A stretch of 64,000 nucleotides of DNA, taken from an uncultured SAR324 cluster bacterium. GTDB taxonomy: Bacteria; SAR324; NAC60-12. Under the pieces are notes generated by a model that had not been told where the DNA came from, did no database searches, and saw nothing but the letters and a program-made list of their open reading frames with translations. Below, one piece after another: positions 8,724 through 18,031 of the stretch. The stretch is from the NCBI GenBank assembly GCA_905182865.1, contig CAJJCY010000001.1, positions 310,001 to 374,000 of the forward strand, in the 5' to 3' direction. Made by a program: the position numbers and the translations under genes. The stretch's first letter is position 1; the number at the start of each line of letters is the position of its first letter.

Positions 8724-11108
8724 ATGAAAAGACTTGCCCTGTTTATCAAATGGTCATTCAGGATAGTAATAATTACAGGAATTATTTCTGGAGCTTCTCT
8801 TGGGTTTTTTCTGTTTGAACTCAGTAAAACTTTGCCACAAAATCTTGGAGATGAACTCAACAAAAGAAATGACGTATTACCTACTGTCCTCTATGACCGT
8901 GAGGGTAATCAGATTGAAGAACTTTTCATTCAACGGCGCATAGTCATACCCTATGAACAGTTTCCTCCTCACCTGATTCAGGCTCTGGTTGCCAGTGAAG
9001 ATTCCCGTTTTTTCTCTCATCTTGGAATTGATCTACTGAGAATTCCCAAAGCCTTTCTTGCCAATCTACAAGCTGGCAGAATTGTTCAAGGTGCCAGCAC
9101 TCTCACCCAGCAAACTGCCAGACTGTTTCTGTTAAGCAGGGAAAAACAGATTATTCGAAAACTCCGGGAAATATTGCTTGCGTTCCGGATGGAAATGCAG
9201 TTTTCGAAACAGGACATTCTGTCCCTCTATCTTAATAAAGTTTATCTTGGAAATGCAGAAGGGGTTGAGGCGGCAGCGCAGGGTTATTTTGGCAAACATG
9301 CTTCAGAACTAAATCTCGCAGAAAGTGCTTTGCTGGTTGGAATACTTCCTGCGCCTTCTCGTTATGCACCTCACGTTAATCCTGATTTTGCACTTCAGCG
9401 GAGAAATATGGTTTTGCAAAGAATGAATCAGGAAGGGTTCATCTCGGAGCAAGAATTGCAAAAAACAATTCATACTCCTATCAGCCTGATTCGTATTCAT
9501 GATTCGACCACAGAGGCTACGTCCTACTATGTCGAACATGTACGTCGTTATTTGATTAAAAAATACGGTTCAAAAGTGCTTTATCAGGGTGGTCTTAGAG
9601 TCTATTTAGCTATGGACTTGAACTATCAGACACATGCTCATGAGGCTTTGAGGAAGGGGATTCTGGATTTAACAAAACGACAGGGATTTCGGGGTGTACT
9701 TAACAATAATAGTTTTGATAACAGTAGTTTGACAGATAACTCCACAGATGAAAATACATTAAAAATTGATTCACTGTTTCTCGGAAACATTGTCACTGGC
9801 GTGGTGAAAAAAGTCAGTAAGGAAAATGTTTCAGTAGAACTGGGAGAATCGTACGGAATTCTCGAATGGAGCAATATCAGCACATGGAAAAATGGTAACA
9901 TTCTTAAAGATAAAAGACCTATCAAGATTTCCAATCCGGCAGAAATATTTTCTGTTGGTGATGAAGTAGAGGTAAGACTTGCCGATTATGATTCAAAAAA
10001 CAATTTTTTTCGTCTGCAGCTCTATCAGGAACCCTTAGTAAATGGAGCCTTGTTGGCAATGAACCCAACGAGTGGAGAGGTACTATCAATGACTGGTGGT
10101 TATCGTTACGGAGAGAGCGAGTTTAACCGGTCCATTCAAGCTTTGAGACAACCTGGATCATCGTTCAAACCTATCGTTTATTCTGCAGCCCTTGATGCCG
10201 GTTTTACACTCAGTAGTGCACTAATAGACAGTCCAAGAGCTTATGCAACCGGTGCAGAGACTGCTGGAGACGCGGAAATATGGACTCCGAAAAATTATGG
10301 GGATAAAGTCATGGGCAAGGTTTCATTACGTACAGCTCTTGTCAAAAGTCTTAACTTGCCGACTATCGGACTTTGTGAAGAATTGAAACCGAAGCTAGTC
10401 ATTGCTTATAGCAGGCGTTTTGGTATAACTGCAGAAATGATGGAAGATTTAACCACATGTCTGGGTTCGTTATCAGTCACTCTGCAGGAAATGATTAGTG
10501 CCTACGGTGTTTTCGCAAATCAGGGACGATTGGTTAAACCAATCTATATTCTCAGGGTGGAAGATCAGGATGGAAATATTTTGGAATCAAGTGTATCAGA
10601 GTTAAAACAAGTCACCTCTGAGGAAACTGCTTTCCTGGTGAGTAATGTTTTGCAGGATGTCGTTAAGCGTGGAACAGGCCGGCGAGCCAGAGCAATTGGC
10701 CGCCCTTCTGCAGGAAAAACCGGAACCACAAATGACAGCATTGATGCTTGGTACATCGGCTACATTCCGCAATTGCTGACAGGTGTTTATGTGGGATTTG
10801 ACAAGCCAAGAAGAATGGGTAAATCAGAAACTGGATCCCAGGCAGCAGCTCCAATCTGGATTAACTTTATGAAAAATGCGGTTGCAAATTTACCTACAGA
10901 ACAATTTCGACAACCACCTGGAATCACAACTGTTAAAATTCATAAATCCGGAAGGCGTGCAATACCTTGTGATAAAGCAAAAGATGTATACGAAGAACAC
11001 TATAAATCTGGAACAGAGCCTTTCCTGGATCTTTCGCAATCCGGAATGTGTGTTAAAGCAAAGGAAACTGAGAAAACTGAAAAAGAGGAAAGTGAGCCGG
11101 AGTTGTGA
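8724..11108 (+). CDS. mrcA: Penicillin-binding protein 1A, bifunctional peptidoglycan synthase
   Basis: A 794-residue class A PBP. It has an N-terminal membrane anchor (about residues 10-32), a GT51 glycosyltransferase domain with the catalytic Glu92 in SEDSRFFSHLGID and GASTLTQQTARLFLL, an OB-like insert around residues 345-430, and a transpeptidase domain with SxxK at Ser479-Lys482 (PGSSFKP), SLN in KSLNLP, and the KTG triad at residues 665-667 (AGKTGTTND). It polymerises lipid II and cross-links peptides on the periplasmic side. All catalytic motifs are present and length is normal for PBP1A. It is followed by a perfect hairpin shared with the convergent HU gene. Confidence 0.96.
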   Translation: MKRLALFIKWSFRIVIITGIISGASLGFFLFELSKTLPQNLGDELNKRNDVLPTVLYDREGNQIEELFIQRRIVIPYEQFPPHLIQALVASEDSRFFSHLGIDLLRIPKAFLANLQAGRIVQGASTLTQQTARLFLLSREKQIIRKLREILLAFRMEMQFSKQDILSLYLNKVYLGNAEGVEAAAQGYFGKHASELNLAESALLVGILPAPSRYAPHVNPDFALQRRNMVLQRMNQEGFISEQELQKTIHTPISLIRIHDSTTEATSYYVEHVRRYLIKKYGSKVLYQGGLRVYLAMDLNYQTHAHEALRKGILDLTKRQGFRGVLNNNSFDNSSLTDNSTDENTLKIDSLFLGNIVTGVVKKVSKENVSVELGESYGILEWSNISTWKNGNILKDKRPIKISNPAEIFSVGDEVEVRLADYDSKNNFFRLQLYQEPLVNGALLAMNPTSGEVLSMTGGYRYGESEFNRSIQALRQPGSSFKPIVYSAALDAGFTLSSALIDSPRAYATGAETAGDAEIWTPKNYGDKVMGKVSLRTALVKSLNLPTIGLCEELKPKLVIAYSRRFGITAEMMEDLTTCLGSLSVTLQEMISAYGVFANQGRLVKPIYILRVEDQDGNILESSVSELKQVTSEETAFLVSNVLQDVVKRGTGRRARAIGRPSAGKTGTTNDSIDAWYIGYIPQLLTGVYVGFDKPRRMGKSETGSQAAAPIWINFMKNAVANLPTEQFRQPPGITTVKIHKSGRRAIPCDKAKDVYEEHYKSGTEPFLDLSQSGMCVKAKETEKTEKEESEPEL

Positions 11109-11130
11109 GGATAATAATATGAGGAAGTTC

Positions 11131-11173
11131 TAAAGGTTCAAGGCATTTACATTGTCAAAGCCTTGAACCTTTA
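11131..11173. terminator. Bidirectional hairpin between convergent mrcA and HU genes
   Basis: A perfect 14-base inverted repeat (TAAAGGTTCAAGGC at 11131-11144, its complement at 11160-11173) with a 15-base loop. It lies 22 bases after the mrcA stop and 10 bases after the HU stop on the other strand. The A/T ends of the stem allow it to act in both directions as an intrinsic terminator. Confidence 0.8.
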
Positions 11174-11183
11174 GCTGATATTC

Positions 11184-11465
11184 TTAGTTCAAAGATTTTT
11201 TAAGCTTGCTTCCAGCTTTAAACTTTGCACCTTTGGATGCCGGGATTTGTATTTCCTGAGATGGATTTTGAGGATTGCGACCTACACGGGCTGCACGATG
11301 GGACACAGAAAATGTGCCGAATCCAATTAACGTTAGTGAGTCTCCGCGTTGAAGAGTTTTTTCAATTGTTGCTGTAAAGGACTTCAGGAAACGATCTGCG
11401 TCGGCCTTTGTAAGGCCTGTATCTGCTGCTAAAGCATTAATAAGATCAGATTTTGTCATTGTCAT
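11184..11465 (-). CDS. HU-family nucleoid DNA-binding protein
   Basis: A 93-residue protein of standard HU/IHF size. It has MTKSDLINALAADTGL at the N-terminus, the RGDSLTLIGFGTFSVSHRAAR hinge, and the DNA-binding arm GRNPQNPSQEIQIPA with the proline that intercalates at DNA kinks. The arm and PASKGAKFKAG tail fit HU better than IHF. Two starts two codons apart are possible (11465 and 11459). HU dimers bend and compact DNA. It is transcribed towards mrcA and separated from it by a bidirectional terminator. Confidence 0.95.
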   Translation of the reverse strand: MTMTKSDLINALAADTGLTKADADRFLKSFTATIEKTLQRGDSLTLIGFGTFSVSHRAARVGRNPQNPSQEIQIPASKGAKFKAGSKLKKSLN

Positions 11466-11657
11466 TTTCTCAGAAAAAGATTAGTCCGGATGTTTTTGTA
11501 TAACAAGCCTCCACCTATTAAACACATCCTATTTATAATATCCAATTCACACCATGCAAATTAGACTGTTTCGCAAACTATTTCAAACTAATTAGTTCTA
11601 CGATAGTAAAAAAACTACAAGCTTTCAATAAACTTGTCAAGGATTTTTAAAAAAAAT

Positions 11658-12930
11658 ATGAATTTTTTTAAAAAATTATACAAATTTGTTGTTTTTCCTG
11701 GAATTTCAGCAGGAATTCGTACCTCTGCTAAAAATCTCAATGGCATGGAAAAATTCTTTATTTTCCACGATCAGGGAACTTTTTCCTTTATTTTTGCATC
11801 TTCAGTGTTGCTTCACATATTTCTGGTAATAATTACTATGGTAATTTCTGAGTTATGGGTACAGGAACTGCCACCAATTAGGGCGAAAATCGAGGTGCGT
11901 TTTGCAAAAACTCCTTCTGAAACAGCTCCAATTGAAAAACCTAAGCCGGTTCTAAAGGAAATAGAAAATGAGTGGCAGCCAAAGTTAAGCAATCTTGTTC
12001 CAAAAAAGCCTGTGCTGGAAAAACCTGTTCTAAAAGATACACTTAAAAAATCAACACTATCTAAACCTGAAATAACTCAACCTGAAGCTCCGCGACTGAA
12101 AATGTCAGAACCCCAATTAGCTCCTTCAGTTCCTACCGCGAAACTAAACAAGATCTCGGCACCAAAGAAACCCTTACTACTTCCAGTGGACTCTCTGGAA
12201 AAATTTCCTCTAATTCCAAGTTTGCCAAAACTAAGCAAAGATCCTGTGCCTCTTTCTCCTCTGAGGTCCAAAAAATCAAAACTTAATCCTAGTCAGTTTG
12301 CATTGCCAAAAATATCACTTGGAGACATTACACCTAAAAAAATAAATGCACCCAAGATAATTAATACGTCTAAAAAGTTAAATAAACCTAAAATCAAAAA
12401 TTCACAAAATTTTTCAAAACCATTAAATTTCCCTGTTCGGGAATGGCCGGCAACAATGGAGTCTGCTTTACAAAAAGTGCCATCAATTCCTCAAGTTCAA
12501 CCTTCAGACAACCTAGGGACCAACCTCAGGGAAATATTTCCTGACAAAATAAAGTTCGATGAACCTCTTCCGGATTTGGGTATTCCTGAGCAAGCTGACG
12601 AGACGAAATTAAAAGAAATACCTGATACCGTCAATTTGCAGCGTAAAAAATTAGCACAACTGGCTGGAGAGGAATATAATCTGCACATTCGTACAAGGAT
12701 TATCCCTAAACTCGGCAGTTATTCTTCGGAGTTGTACGTTCGTATCCGGCTCAGAATTATACCAACAGGTAAAATTATTAACTATGAAATCATTAAAAAA
12801 AGCGGATCTTGGTTATATGAACAAAGCAGCTGAGCTTGCTGTTCGGAACGCGCTTCTGGATCCTCTACCCAATGCTCTTGCAGAAAATCCTCCCTACATC
12901 GTTACAATTCGGATTGTTCCCCAAAATTAA
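11658..12930 (+). CDS. tolA: TolA-like envelope protein, frameshifted near the C-terminus
   Basis: The protein has one membrane segment (about residues 40-65 from the ATG at 11658), a long lysine- and proline-rich middle, and a TonB/TolA-type C-terminal domain (LYVRIRLRIIPTGKIINYEIIKKSG). The plain frame stops at 12833, but the next frame continues the domain exactly: GYMNKAAELAVRNALL, then PPYIVTIRIVPQN and a stop at 12930. One extra base near 12808 accounts for the break. An upstream TTG at 11634 also opens the frame; the ATG is preferred. TolA spans the periplasm to link inner-membrane TolQR with TolB/Pal, and its position just before tolB supports TolA over TonB. TolQ and TolR are not adjacent. 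Confidence 0.8.
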
Positions 12931-12952
12931 AAACAGAATGCAGTCATAGCTC

Positions 12953-14298
12953 ATGCACTCAATAATTTATATTTTTTCACTTCGAAAATTTAGAATATAC
13001 TTTACCATTTTCTTCCTCTGTTTCAGCACTTTAGTTCAAGCCCAAACTTATTCCAGCGAGGAAATAGTTATCAGTGGACTGGGGTTTGCCAGGTTTAGTG
13101 TAGCTTTAGTTCCGGAAAAGAGTTTTACAGATCATATGGATGCTAAACGCTGGCTGAGGATAATAGACCGAAACCTTTGCTGGAGTGGTGTGTTTCTGGT
13201 GACAGATTCACGATATAAGACTTGCCGGACTGCAGCTGGAAATCAGGTTGATATGAAAATAATGCTAAAGCTGAAAGGTACAGTTACTGACAACAGTGAT
13301 CTGGTTCCAAAACATTTAATGCTGACGGTTGCAGATAATGATGGAGTGCCACTGTTTCCCCTAGAATTGCCAATACGAAAAAACCGATTTCGGGAAGCTG
13401 AATTAATGGATTTGATTAACGAAATCAGGCAAATCTATGACAATTTTGGCTATCAGACGCCCGAAAGCATACGAAGAAGAAAAGAAAAATTATTGCAAGA
13501 ATTAATACACACGGGAAAAAGTTGGCGGCTGTTTCGAGGAACAAATATATCAACTTATTGCCAAGTTGGAGTCCGAAAGGCGATGCCATTGTTTACACGA
13601 CACTAAGTCGACGCGGTACTGCAATTATGTTTAACGATTGTCTAAAGGTTGGCGGCTGCAAATATCGTCCTGTAAAACTGCTGAGTTCAAATATTTCTGC
13701 TGCACGTATTTCAAAAAATTTTCTCAGTGTCACAGGTGGAACATGGTTTTCAAATGGACATAAGCTGATAGTGACTCTCAGCCGTAAAGGAAATTCTGAT
13801 TTGTACGAATTTAACAGGCTGAATAGAAAAGTAAAACGGCTGACTACTCACCGGGCAATTGATACAGTTCCAGATTTGTCTCCGGATAATCAGCACTTAA
13901 TTTTCGTTTCAGACCGCTCAGGACACGAACAAATTTATTATTTGGAGTTGGGCACAAAAATTCCCTTTCAACTTACATTTGGTCGAGGTAGCAGTAGCGA
14001 CCCGGTTTGGTCTCCGGATGGTACTCTTATCGCTTTTTCTAAAATCAGCTCAGGACACAGCCAAATTCATTTGATGGATCCATTTACAGGGGAAGATAAC
14101 TTTCTAACAAGAGGCCGTTTCAATTCAGAGCAACCTTCCTGGTCTCCGGATGGACGGCAAATCACTTTTGTTTCTTCTTCAACAGGAGTTGATAAATTAT
14201 ACATTATGTTTATTGATGGGACGGGTAGGAGACGTTTGACACGTACGCCGAGAGATTTTGAAGAGGGTGGTCCCAGTTGGACAGCAAGGAAGTTTTGA
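12953..14298 (+). CDS. tolB: Tol-Pal system beta-propeller protein TolB, one frameshift
   Basis: Two frames join into one TolB. The first (12953 to about 13520) has a signal peptide ending QAQ and the N-terminal TolB domain. The second (about 13519-14298) has the beta-propeller repeats SWSPKGDAIVYTT, DLSPDNQHLIFVSDR, VWSPDGTLIAFSK and SWSPDGRQITFVSS. The break falls in a run of five A at 13516-13520, and adding one A restores the frame. TolB is periplasmic and binds Pal and TolA. The stop overlaps the ATG of the HNH gene (TGATG). No pal gene follows, which is unusual for this locus. Confidence 0.88.
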
Positions 14299-14606
14299 TG
14301 CAATTTGAAGATTGGCAAACAGCACCAGATCCCAAAGTTATACGGAAAGAAAAGCAGAAAGCCAGGGAACTTAGGAAATCACAGTGGTGGAAAAACCGCA
14401 GAGCCTGCAACAGTTGTTATTACTGTGAAAGCCTTACGACAGCAACAAAATTAACCATGGATCATGTGGTGCCCTTGGCACGGGGCGGAAGAAGTATAAA
14501 ATCTAATTTGGTGCCCTGTTGCAAGTCTTGTAATAATCAGAAAAAGAATTTATTACCAATAGAGTGGAAAGAATATTTAGTAATTATTGGTAAAAAGAAA
14601 GAGTAA
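14298..14606 (+). CDS. HNH endonuclease domain protein
   Basis: A 102-residue protein when read from the ATG at 14298, which overlaps the tolB stop by one base; a TTG seven codons earlier would extend it inside tolB. After a basic, Trp-rich segment it has a zinc-ribbon HNH fold: CNSCYYCE, then MDHVVPLARGGRSIKSNL, then CCKSCNNQKKN. The D-H pair, the Asn and the two CxxC metal ligands are all present, so a nuclease fold is well supported. Small stand-alone HNH proteins of this type occur as housekeeping genes as well as in phages and restriction systems. Nothing beside it suggests a mobile or defence role. Co-translation with tolB is suggested by the overlap. Confidence 0.88.
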   Translation: MQFEDWQTAPDPKVIRKEKQKARELRKSQWWKNRRACNSCYYCESLTTATKLTMDHVVPLARGGRSIKSNLVPCCKSCNNQKKNLLPIEWKEYLVIIGKKKE

Positions 14607-14630
14607 TTATTTTTTGAAAAAAATAATTTT
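14605..14630 (+). terminator. Possible AT-only hairpin after the HNH gene
   Basis: An AATTATTTTTT arm and an AAAAAATAATT arm separated by one or two bases, followed by more T. It overlaps the HNH stop codon. The stem is all A-T, so terminator strength is doubtful. The bases to 14862 that follow are very T-rich and hold no gene. Confidence 0.35.
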
Positions 14631-14862
14631 TCTTAACATCTGTATTTCTTGCCTTTTTTGTTTTTCACCTCCCTTTTTGAATTATTTCATTTATTTTTAA
14701 CTTTACAAAAGCAGTTATTTTTGTTAGTATTTCCTTCACATTGAATTTGGTTTTATTTATAGAAAATTAAAATCAAACAAAGATGTTTAGTAACTTAACG
14801 ACGAACTTGTGAACAGACAATTTTTTAGTTTTTTGATTAATAATTATCAGGATCAGGGTAAG

Positions 14863-15171
14863 ATGAAAAATAAATTTAATCGACAGGGAAACCGATTTGG
14901 ATCTAGTGAGAACAGCAAGGCCAAAGGCGGTGCAAACTCTTCCAAAGGTCATCCCACCAGTAAAGAAATTGAGCTTGCTACGAAGGCTTACATCTCAGAC
15001 GGAGGAAAAATTGATCGGGTCGCACTGAATCACGGTAACGCCGAGAAAGAGGTGTTCAGGGCAAACTTGGAACCTGATTCTCGATTGGGGATGGGAACTT
15101 TGGTGGATGATTCTTGGGACTGTTGGGAAAACAAGGATTACGATTCAAACCCCAATGGTTCAGGAATATAA
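14863..15171 (+). CDS. Small basic-to-acidic hypothetical protein
   Basis: The frame is open from a GTG at 14809, but the ATG at 14863 follows CAGGGTAAG and is the likelier start, giving about 102 residues. The N-terminal 35 residues are Gly/Ser/Lys/Asn-rich and probably disordered (KFNRQGNRFGSSENSKAKGG). The middle, TSKEIELATKAYISDGGKI, could be a helix, and the end is acidic with two tryptophans (DDSWDCWEN). I recognise no family. It is flanked by T-rich non-coding DNA on both sides and is probably monocistronic. Moderate confidence that it is coding, based on a clean frame and a shift in composition. Confidence 0.5.
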   Translation: MKNKFNRQGNRFGSSENSKAKGGANSSKGHPTSKEIELATKAYISDGGKIDRVALNHGNAEKEVFRANLEPDSRLGMGTLVDDSWDCWENKDYDSNPNGSGI

Positions 15172-15618
15172 TTATTGCGTTGCTTGCTGGATGAGAATTA
15201 CCAAATTTTAAGCCACCTAGACCTTCTTCCTGAAAACAATAACTTCAACTGAATCTCACACAGGTATTAGCGTTCGGTAGTGGTGAATTTTCAGTAATAT
15301 GATGATTTAATTCATGTCCACTGAAGGTCTGAGATGTTCTCACTGCATCTTTTCTTTTCAAAAATCAAAAAAGAACAATTGGGGCTTGTAATATCAGTAT
15401 CCATGCGCTAAACTTCCATTTCATGTTTCATGGAAAAGAGGTTTCTTTTCTAAATTCTAACATTGAGGTACACGTAAAAAGTCGAAACATATAAAAGCTT
15501 GGGGCCAGAGTCGCAGAAGTCATATTAAATCAATTCTCTGTGTTTTCCAAAACCCTGCTTTGAGTACAGTAATATGCTGTCTTAGATTTTTTACGAGATC
15601 ATTATTTAAGCTTGGAGA
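15172..15618. other. 447 bases with no gene recognised
   Basis: AT-rich DNA with stops in all frames. I saw no tRNA, transposase trace or strong hairpin. The last part should hold the promoter and ribosome-binding site of the secreted protein that follows: GGAG at 15614-15617. Confidence 0.5.
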
Positions 15619-15624
15619 ATGCAA

Positions 15625-16041
15625 ATGCGAAAAATGTTTTTTTTGATCGTGACGGTATCAATCTTGATGCCATTGTCAGCCCCTGCATCCACAGAACAAC
15701 TTGGTATAGGAGTATTCGATTATATTATTTCCCGAACTGATTTCAATGTTGAAACCTGTGAGGCCTACAGTTGTAACTATGTCTCCACTGACAAAACAAT
15801 TAAAATGGAGTTGAGGCGTGCAAATTTAGCGGAGCATAATGGCAAAGATCTAAATTTCCTGCTAAATATTGACTTTGACAGTAAATTATTTGAATCTGGT
15901 TTACTTGTTCGGTATTACAATGACAAAGACCTGATACGTGTATTTATCAAGAGATCATCTATAACAATTGAAGCTACAAGAAGGGATGAAATTACAACTC
16001 TACAGAGTTGGCTTAAAACTGTTTTGAGTCTTGTAAAATAA
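15625..16041 (+). CDS. Hypothetical secreted protein
   Basis: Two ATGs are close together, at 15619 and 15625. The second is preferred because GGAG at 15614-15617 stands seven bases before it, against one base before the first. The protein has a signal peptide (MRKMFFLIVTVSIL, cleavage near APA-S) and a mature part of about 115 residues with one Cys pair, ETCEAYSCNY, that could form a periplasmic disulfide. The remainder is beta-rich in appearance (LLNIDFDSKLFESGLLVRYY). I do not recognise the family. It resembles small periplasmic proteins that bind or assist a partner, but that is only an impression. Confidence 0.6.
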   Translation: MRKMFFLIVTVSILMPLSAPASTEQLGIGVFDYIISRTDFNVETCEAYSCNYVSTDKTIKMELRRANLAEHNGKDLNFLLNIDFDSKLFESGLLVRYYNDKDLIRVFIKRSSITIEATRRDEITTLQSWLKTVLSLVK

Positions 16042-16095
16042 TTTCTATCCCATCCATTTTTCCTAAAAAATATCTGTCGAATAAATATTTCATGT

Positions 16096-16128
16096 TTGGG
16101 TCAGATTAGTATTTATTTTCTGACCCAA
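16096..16128 (+). terminator. Hairpin after the secreted protein gene
   Basis: A perfect 10-base inverted repeat (TTGGGTCAGA at 16096-16105 and its complement at 16119-16128) with a 13-base, T-rich loop. It lies 55 bases after the preceding stop and before marC. There is no T run directly after the stem, so it may be a terminator or an mRNA-stabilising hairpin. Confidence 0.45.
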
Positions 16129-16173
16129 GTCTCAGTTCCCCTCCTTCATCTTTGATACTCAACAATTATCTTC

Positions 16174-16776
16174 ATGGATATGCTGTCCGCAGGCCTGACC
16201 TTGCTTCTCATCATGGATCCACTGGGAAATATTCCTTTGTTCCTCACTGTCTTAAAAACTGTTGACGATGAGTCCCGCAAACGTAAAATATTAATCCGCG
16301 AATTATGTTTTGCTTTGCTTGTGCTATTGATATTTTTGTTTGTCGGCCAATATCTTTTACAATGGTTGAATCTGAGGCAGGAAGCTGTGAGCATAGCTGG
16401 TGGAATAGTGCTCTTTTTGATTTCTCTGCGAATGATATTTCCCACCGAAAAGGGTATAATGGGTGAAATGCCTGCTGGGGAACCTTTTTTTGTTCCGCTT
16501 GCGGTTCCTTTGCTGGCAGGACCCTCTACATTGGCGATGCTTATTTTACTTGCCAGATCTCAACCGGACCGAATCTTTGAATGGTTGATTGCGGTTTTAG
16601 GGGCATGGGTTGTTACAAGTCTAATTATGCTTTCCTCAACCAAACTTCACAAACTCCTTGGTGCAAGGGGACTTATTGCAGTAGAAAGGCTGATGGGAAT
16701 GGTTTTAGTGGCAATTTCTGTGCAGATGCTGTTGGACGGAATCACTACATACTTAAGCGTTATTCCATCACATTGA
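16174..16776 (+). CDS. MarC family integral membrane protein
   Basis: A 200-residue protein with about six membrane segments. Near the start is the family signature LLLIMDPLGNIPLFLTVL, and the middle has VPLAVPLLAGPSTLAMLI, which repeats the N-P/G-P pattern of the second half; the C-terminus ERLMGMVLVAISVQMLLDGI is also typical. MarC/YhgN proteins are inner-membrane proteins of unknown function, once wrongly tied to multiple antibiotic resistance. Length and topology are normal. It appears monocistronic, following a hairpin and preceding an approximately 190-base gap. Confidence 0.92.
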   Translation: MDMLSAGLTLLLIMDPLGNIPLFLTVLKTVDDESRKRKILIRELCFALLVLLIFLFVGQYLLQWLNLRQEAVSIAGGIVLFLISLRMIFPTEKGIMGEMPAGEPFFVPLAVPLLAGPSTLAMLILLARSQPDRIFEWLIAVLGAWVVTSLIMLSSTKLHKLLGARGLIAVERLMGMVLVAISVQMLLDGITTYLSVIPSH

Positions 16777-16966
16777 TTTATGTTTCATTAGACATTTCCT
16801 TTCCTTAAAATGTCTTCTTCACTCTCCTCAAATTTCATTCCACCTCTGTTAATATTTACTTAACATCCCCTCTGTTTTTTGTTGCTGAGCCAACTGGCAC
16901 AGTTTTTGTTGTATTTAGGGAAGAGCCTTAGTTCAGTCGATATAGATTAAAGGTTCAGTAATTCAG

Positions 16967-18025
16967 GTGAGAACCATCCTGAATTATGAAAAATTCAACA
17001 TACTAATCGCTAAATCAATGCCGTTTAAATATTTACTAATTGCAACTTATGGTTCGCTACTTTTTATCTACTACTGTGGTACAGCAGTAACTGTGGCTGC
17101 AGACTTATCACAAAAAAAATCAGAATTTCTGCCGCTGGCATCATTTTTATATGCTAATCGTGATCCAATGCGTGTTGGCTGGTATAACACTTCCAGTATG
17201 CCGTTGGAAAAAGACTTTAAAACAGATGCAAAAAGGCGCGTTGGTTCATTTTTTGTGCAGCTCAAGCCCCGAAAAAATGAAGGGGAATATCAGCTCGCAC
17301 TTCGGGTTTTAAGAGACGGCTCCCATCAGTTTTTACTTATACGGGAATTTACTAACGGCAACACTTTAAATCATAAACGCTATTTAACAATTCCATTTGA
17401 GTTACTGATTGGTGCAATTCAGGGGGAGGCTTTACGTTCTCTTTTTCCGAACGATCATGTTGAATTCGGAGGTTGGCGGCATCAGGTTACTTATGTCTGG
17501 GAGACTACGGAATTACTAATGAAATCTTTTACCAGGTCCGGAACACAGACAAGACTGCAGAAAGAATTCATGCAAGGTGAGGAATATACAATTCCATGGA
17601 AAAATTTACGTTCTGATCTAGAACTGGAACCGTTAGCCGTGCGTGATCCGCTTTTCATCAGAAAAGACAAGTCTGGTCTGCGCTATGCTTTTTATCGGAT
17701 TCAATCTGGAGATACGCTTTATTCCTCAGTAGTAATCCGTTTTATTGGAAATATAAAGCATACTGCACGCAGTCAAAATGCCAGTGATTTATTGGTTTTG
17801 AACGGACTTGTAGACGCACACCAACTTTTACCGGGCCAATTGATAAAAATTCCCCTGGAGTGGATCCGTCCGGAATATTTGCACCAAGTGCCGAGTATTT
17901 ACCGTATTTCCAAGAAAACAATTATTAGAGAAAAAGTGGGGTCACCTGAAAACCAGCCATCAATCGAAAACAGGCGACATAAAACCGGGAGCTATTTCCG
18001 GACACAGATCATCAGCCAACGCTAG
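16967..18025 (+). CDS. LysM-like secreted protein, paralogue of the next gene without its amidase domain
   Basis: The frame opens at a GTG at 16967; an ATG at 17018 gives a better signal peptide (PFKYLLIATYGSLLFIYY). The mature protein matches the N-terminal part of the following amidase segment by segment: ALRVLRDGSHQFLLIREF, GGWRHQVTYVWETTELL, YTIPWKNL, then a LysM-like unit with QSGDTLYSSVVIRF and PGQLIKIPLEWI. It ends where the amidase of the neighbour would begin, and its last codons in a shifted frame read KPGAISGH, similar to DPGATAGS of the neighbour's catalytic domain. It therefore looks like a tandem duplicate that lost its catalytic part. A peptidoglycan-binding role in the periplasm is inferred. 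Confidence 0.75.
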   Translation: MRTILNYEKFNILIAKSMPFKYLLIATYGSLLFIYYCGTAVTVAADLSQKKSEFLPLASFLYANRDPMRVGWYNTSSMPLEKDFKTDAKRRVGSFFVQLKPRKNEGEYQLALRVLRDGSHQFLLIREFTNGNTLNHKRYLTIPFELLIGAIQGEALRSLFPNDHVEFGGWRHQVTYVWETTELLMKSFTRSGTQTRLQKEFMQGEEYTIPWKNLRSDLELEPLAVRDPLFIRKDKSGLRYAFYRIQSGDTLYSSVVIRFIGNIKHTARSQNASDLLVLNGLVDAHQLLPGQLIKIPLEWIRPEYLHQVPSIYRISKKTIIREKVGSPENQPSIENRRHKTGSYFRTQIISQR

Positions 18026-18031
18026 AATATT

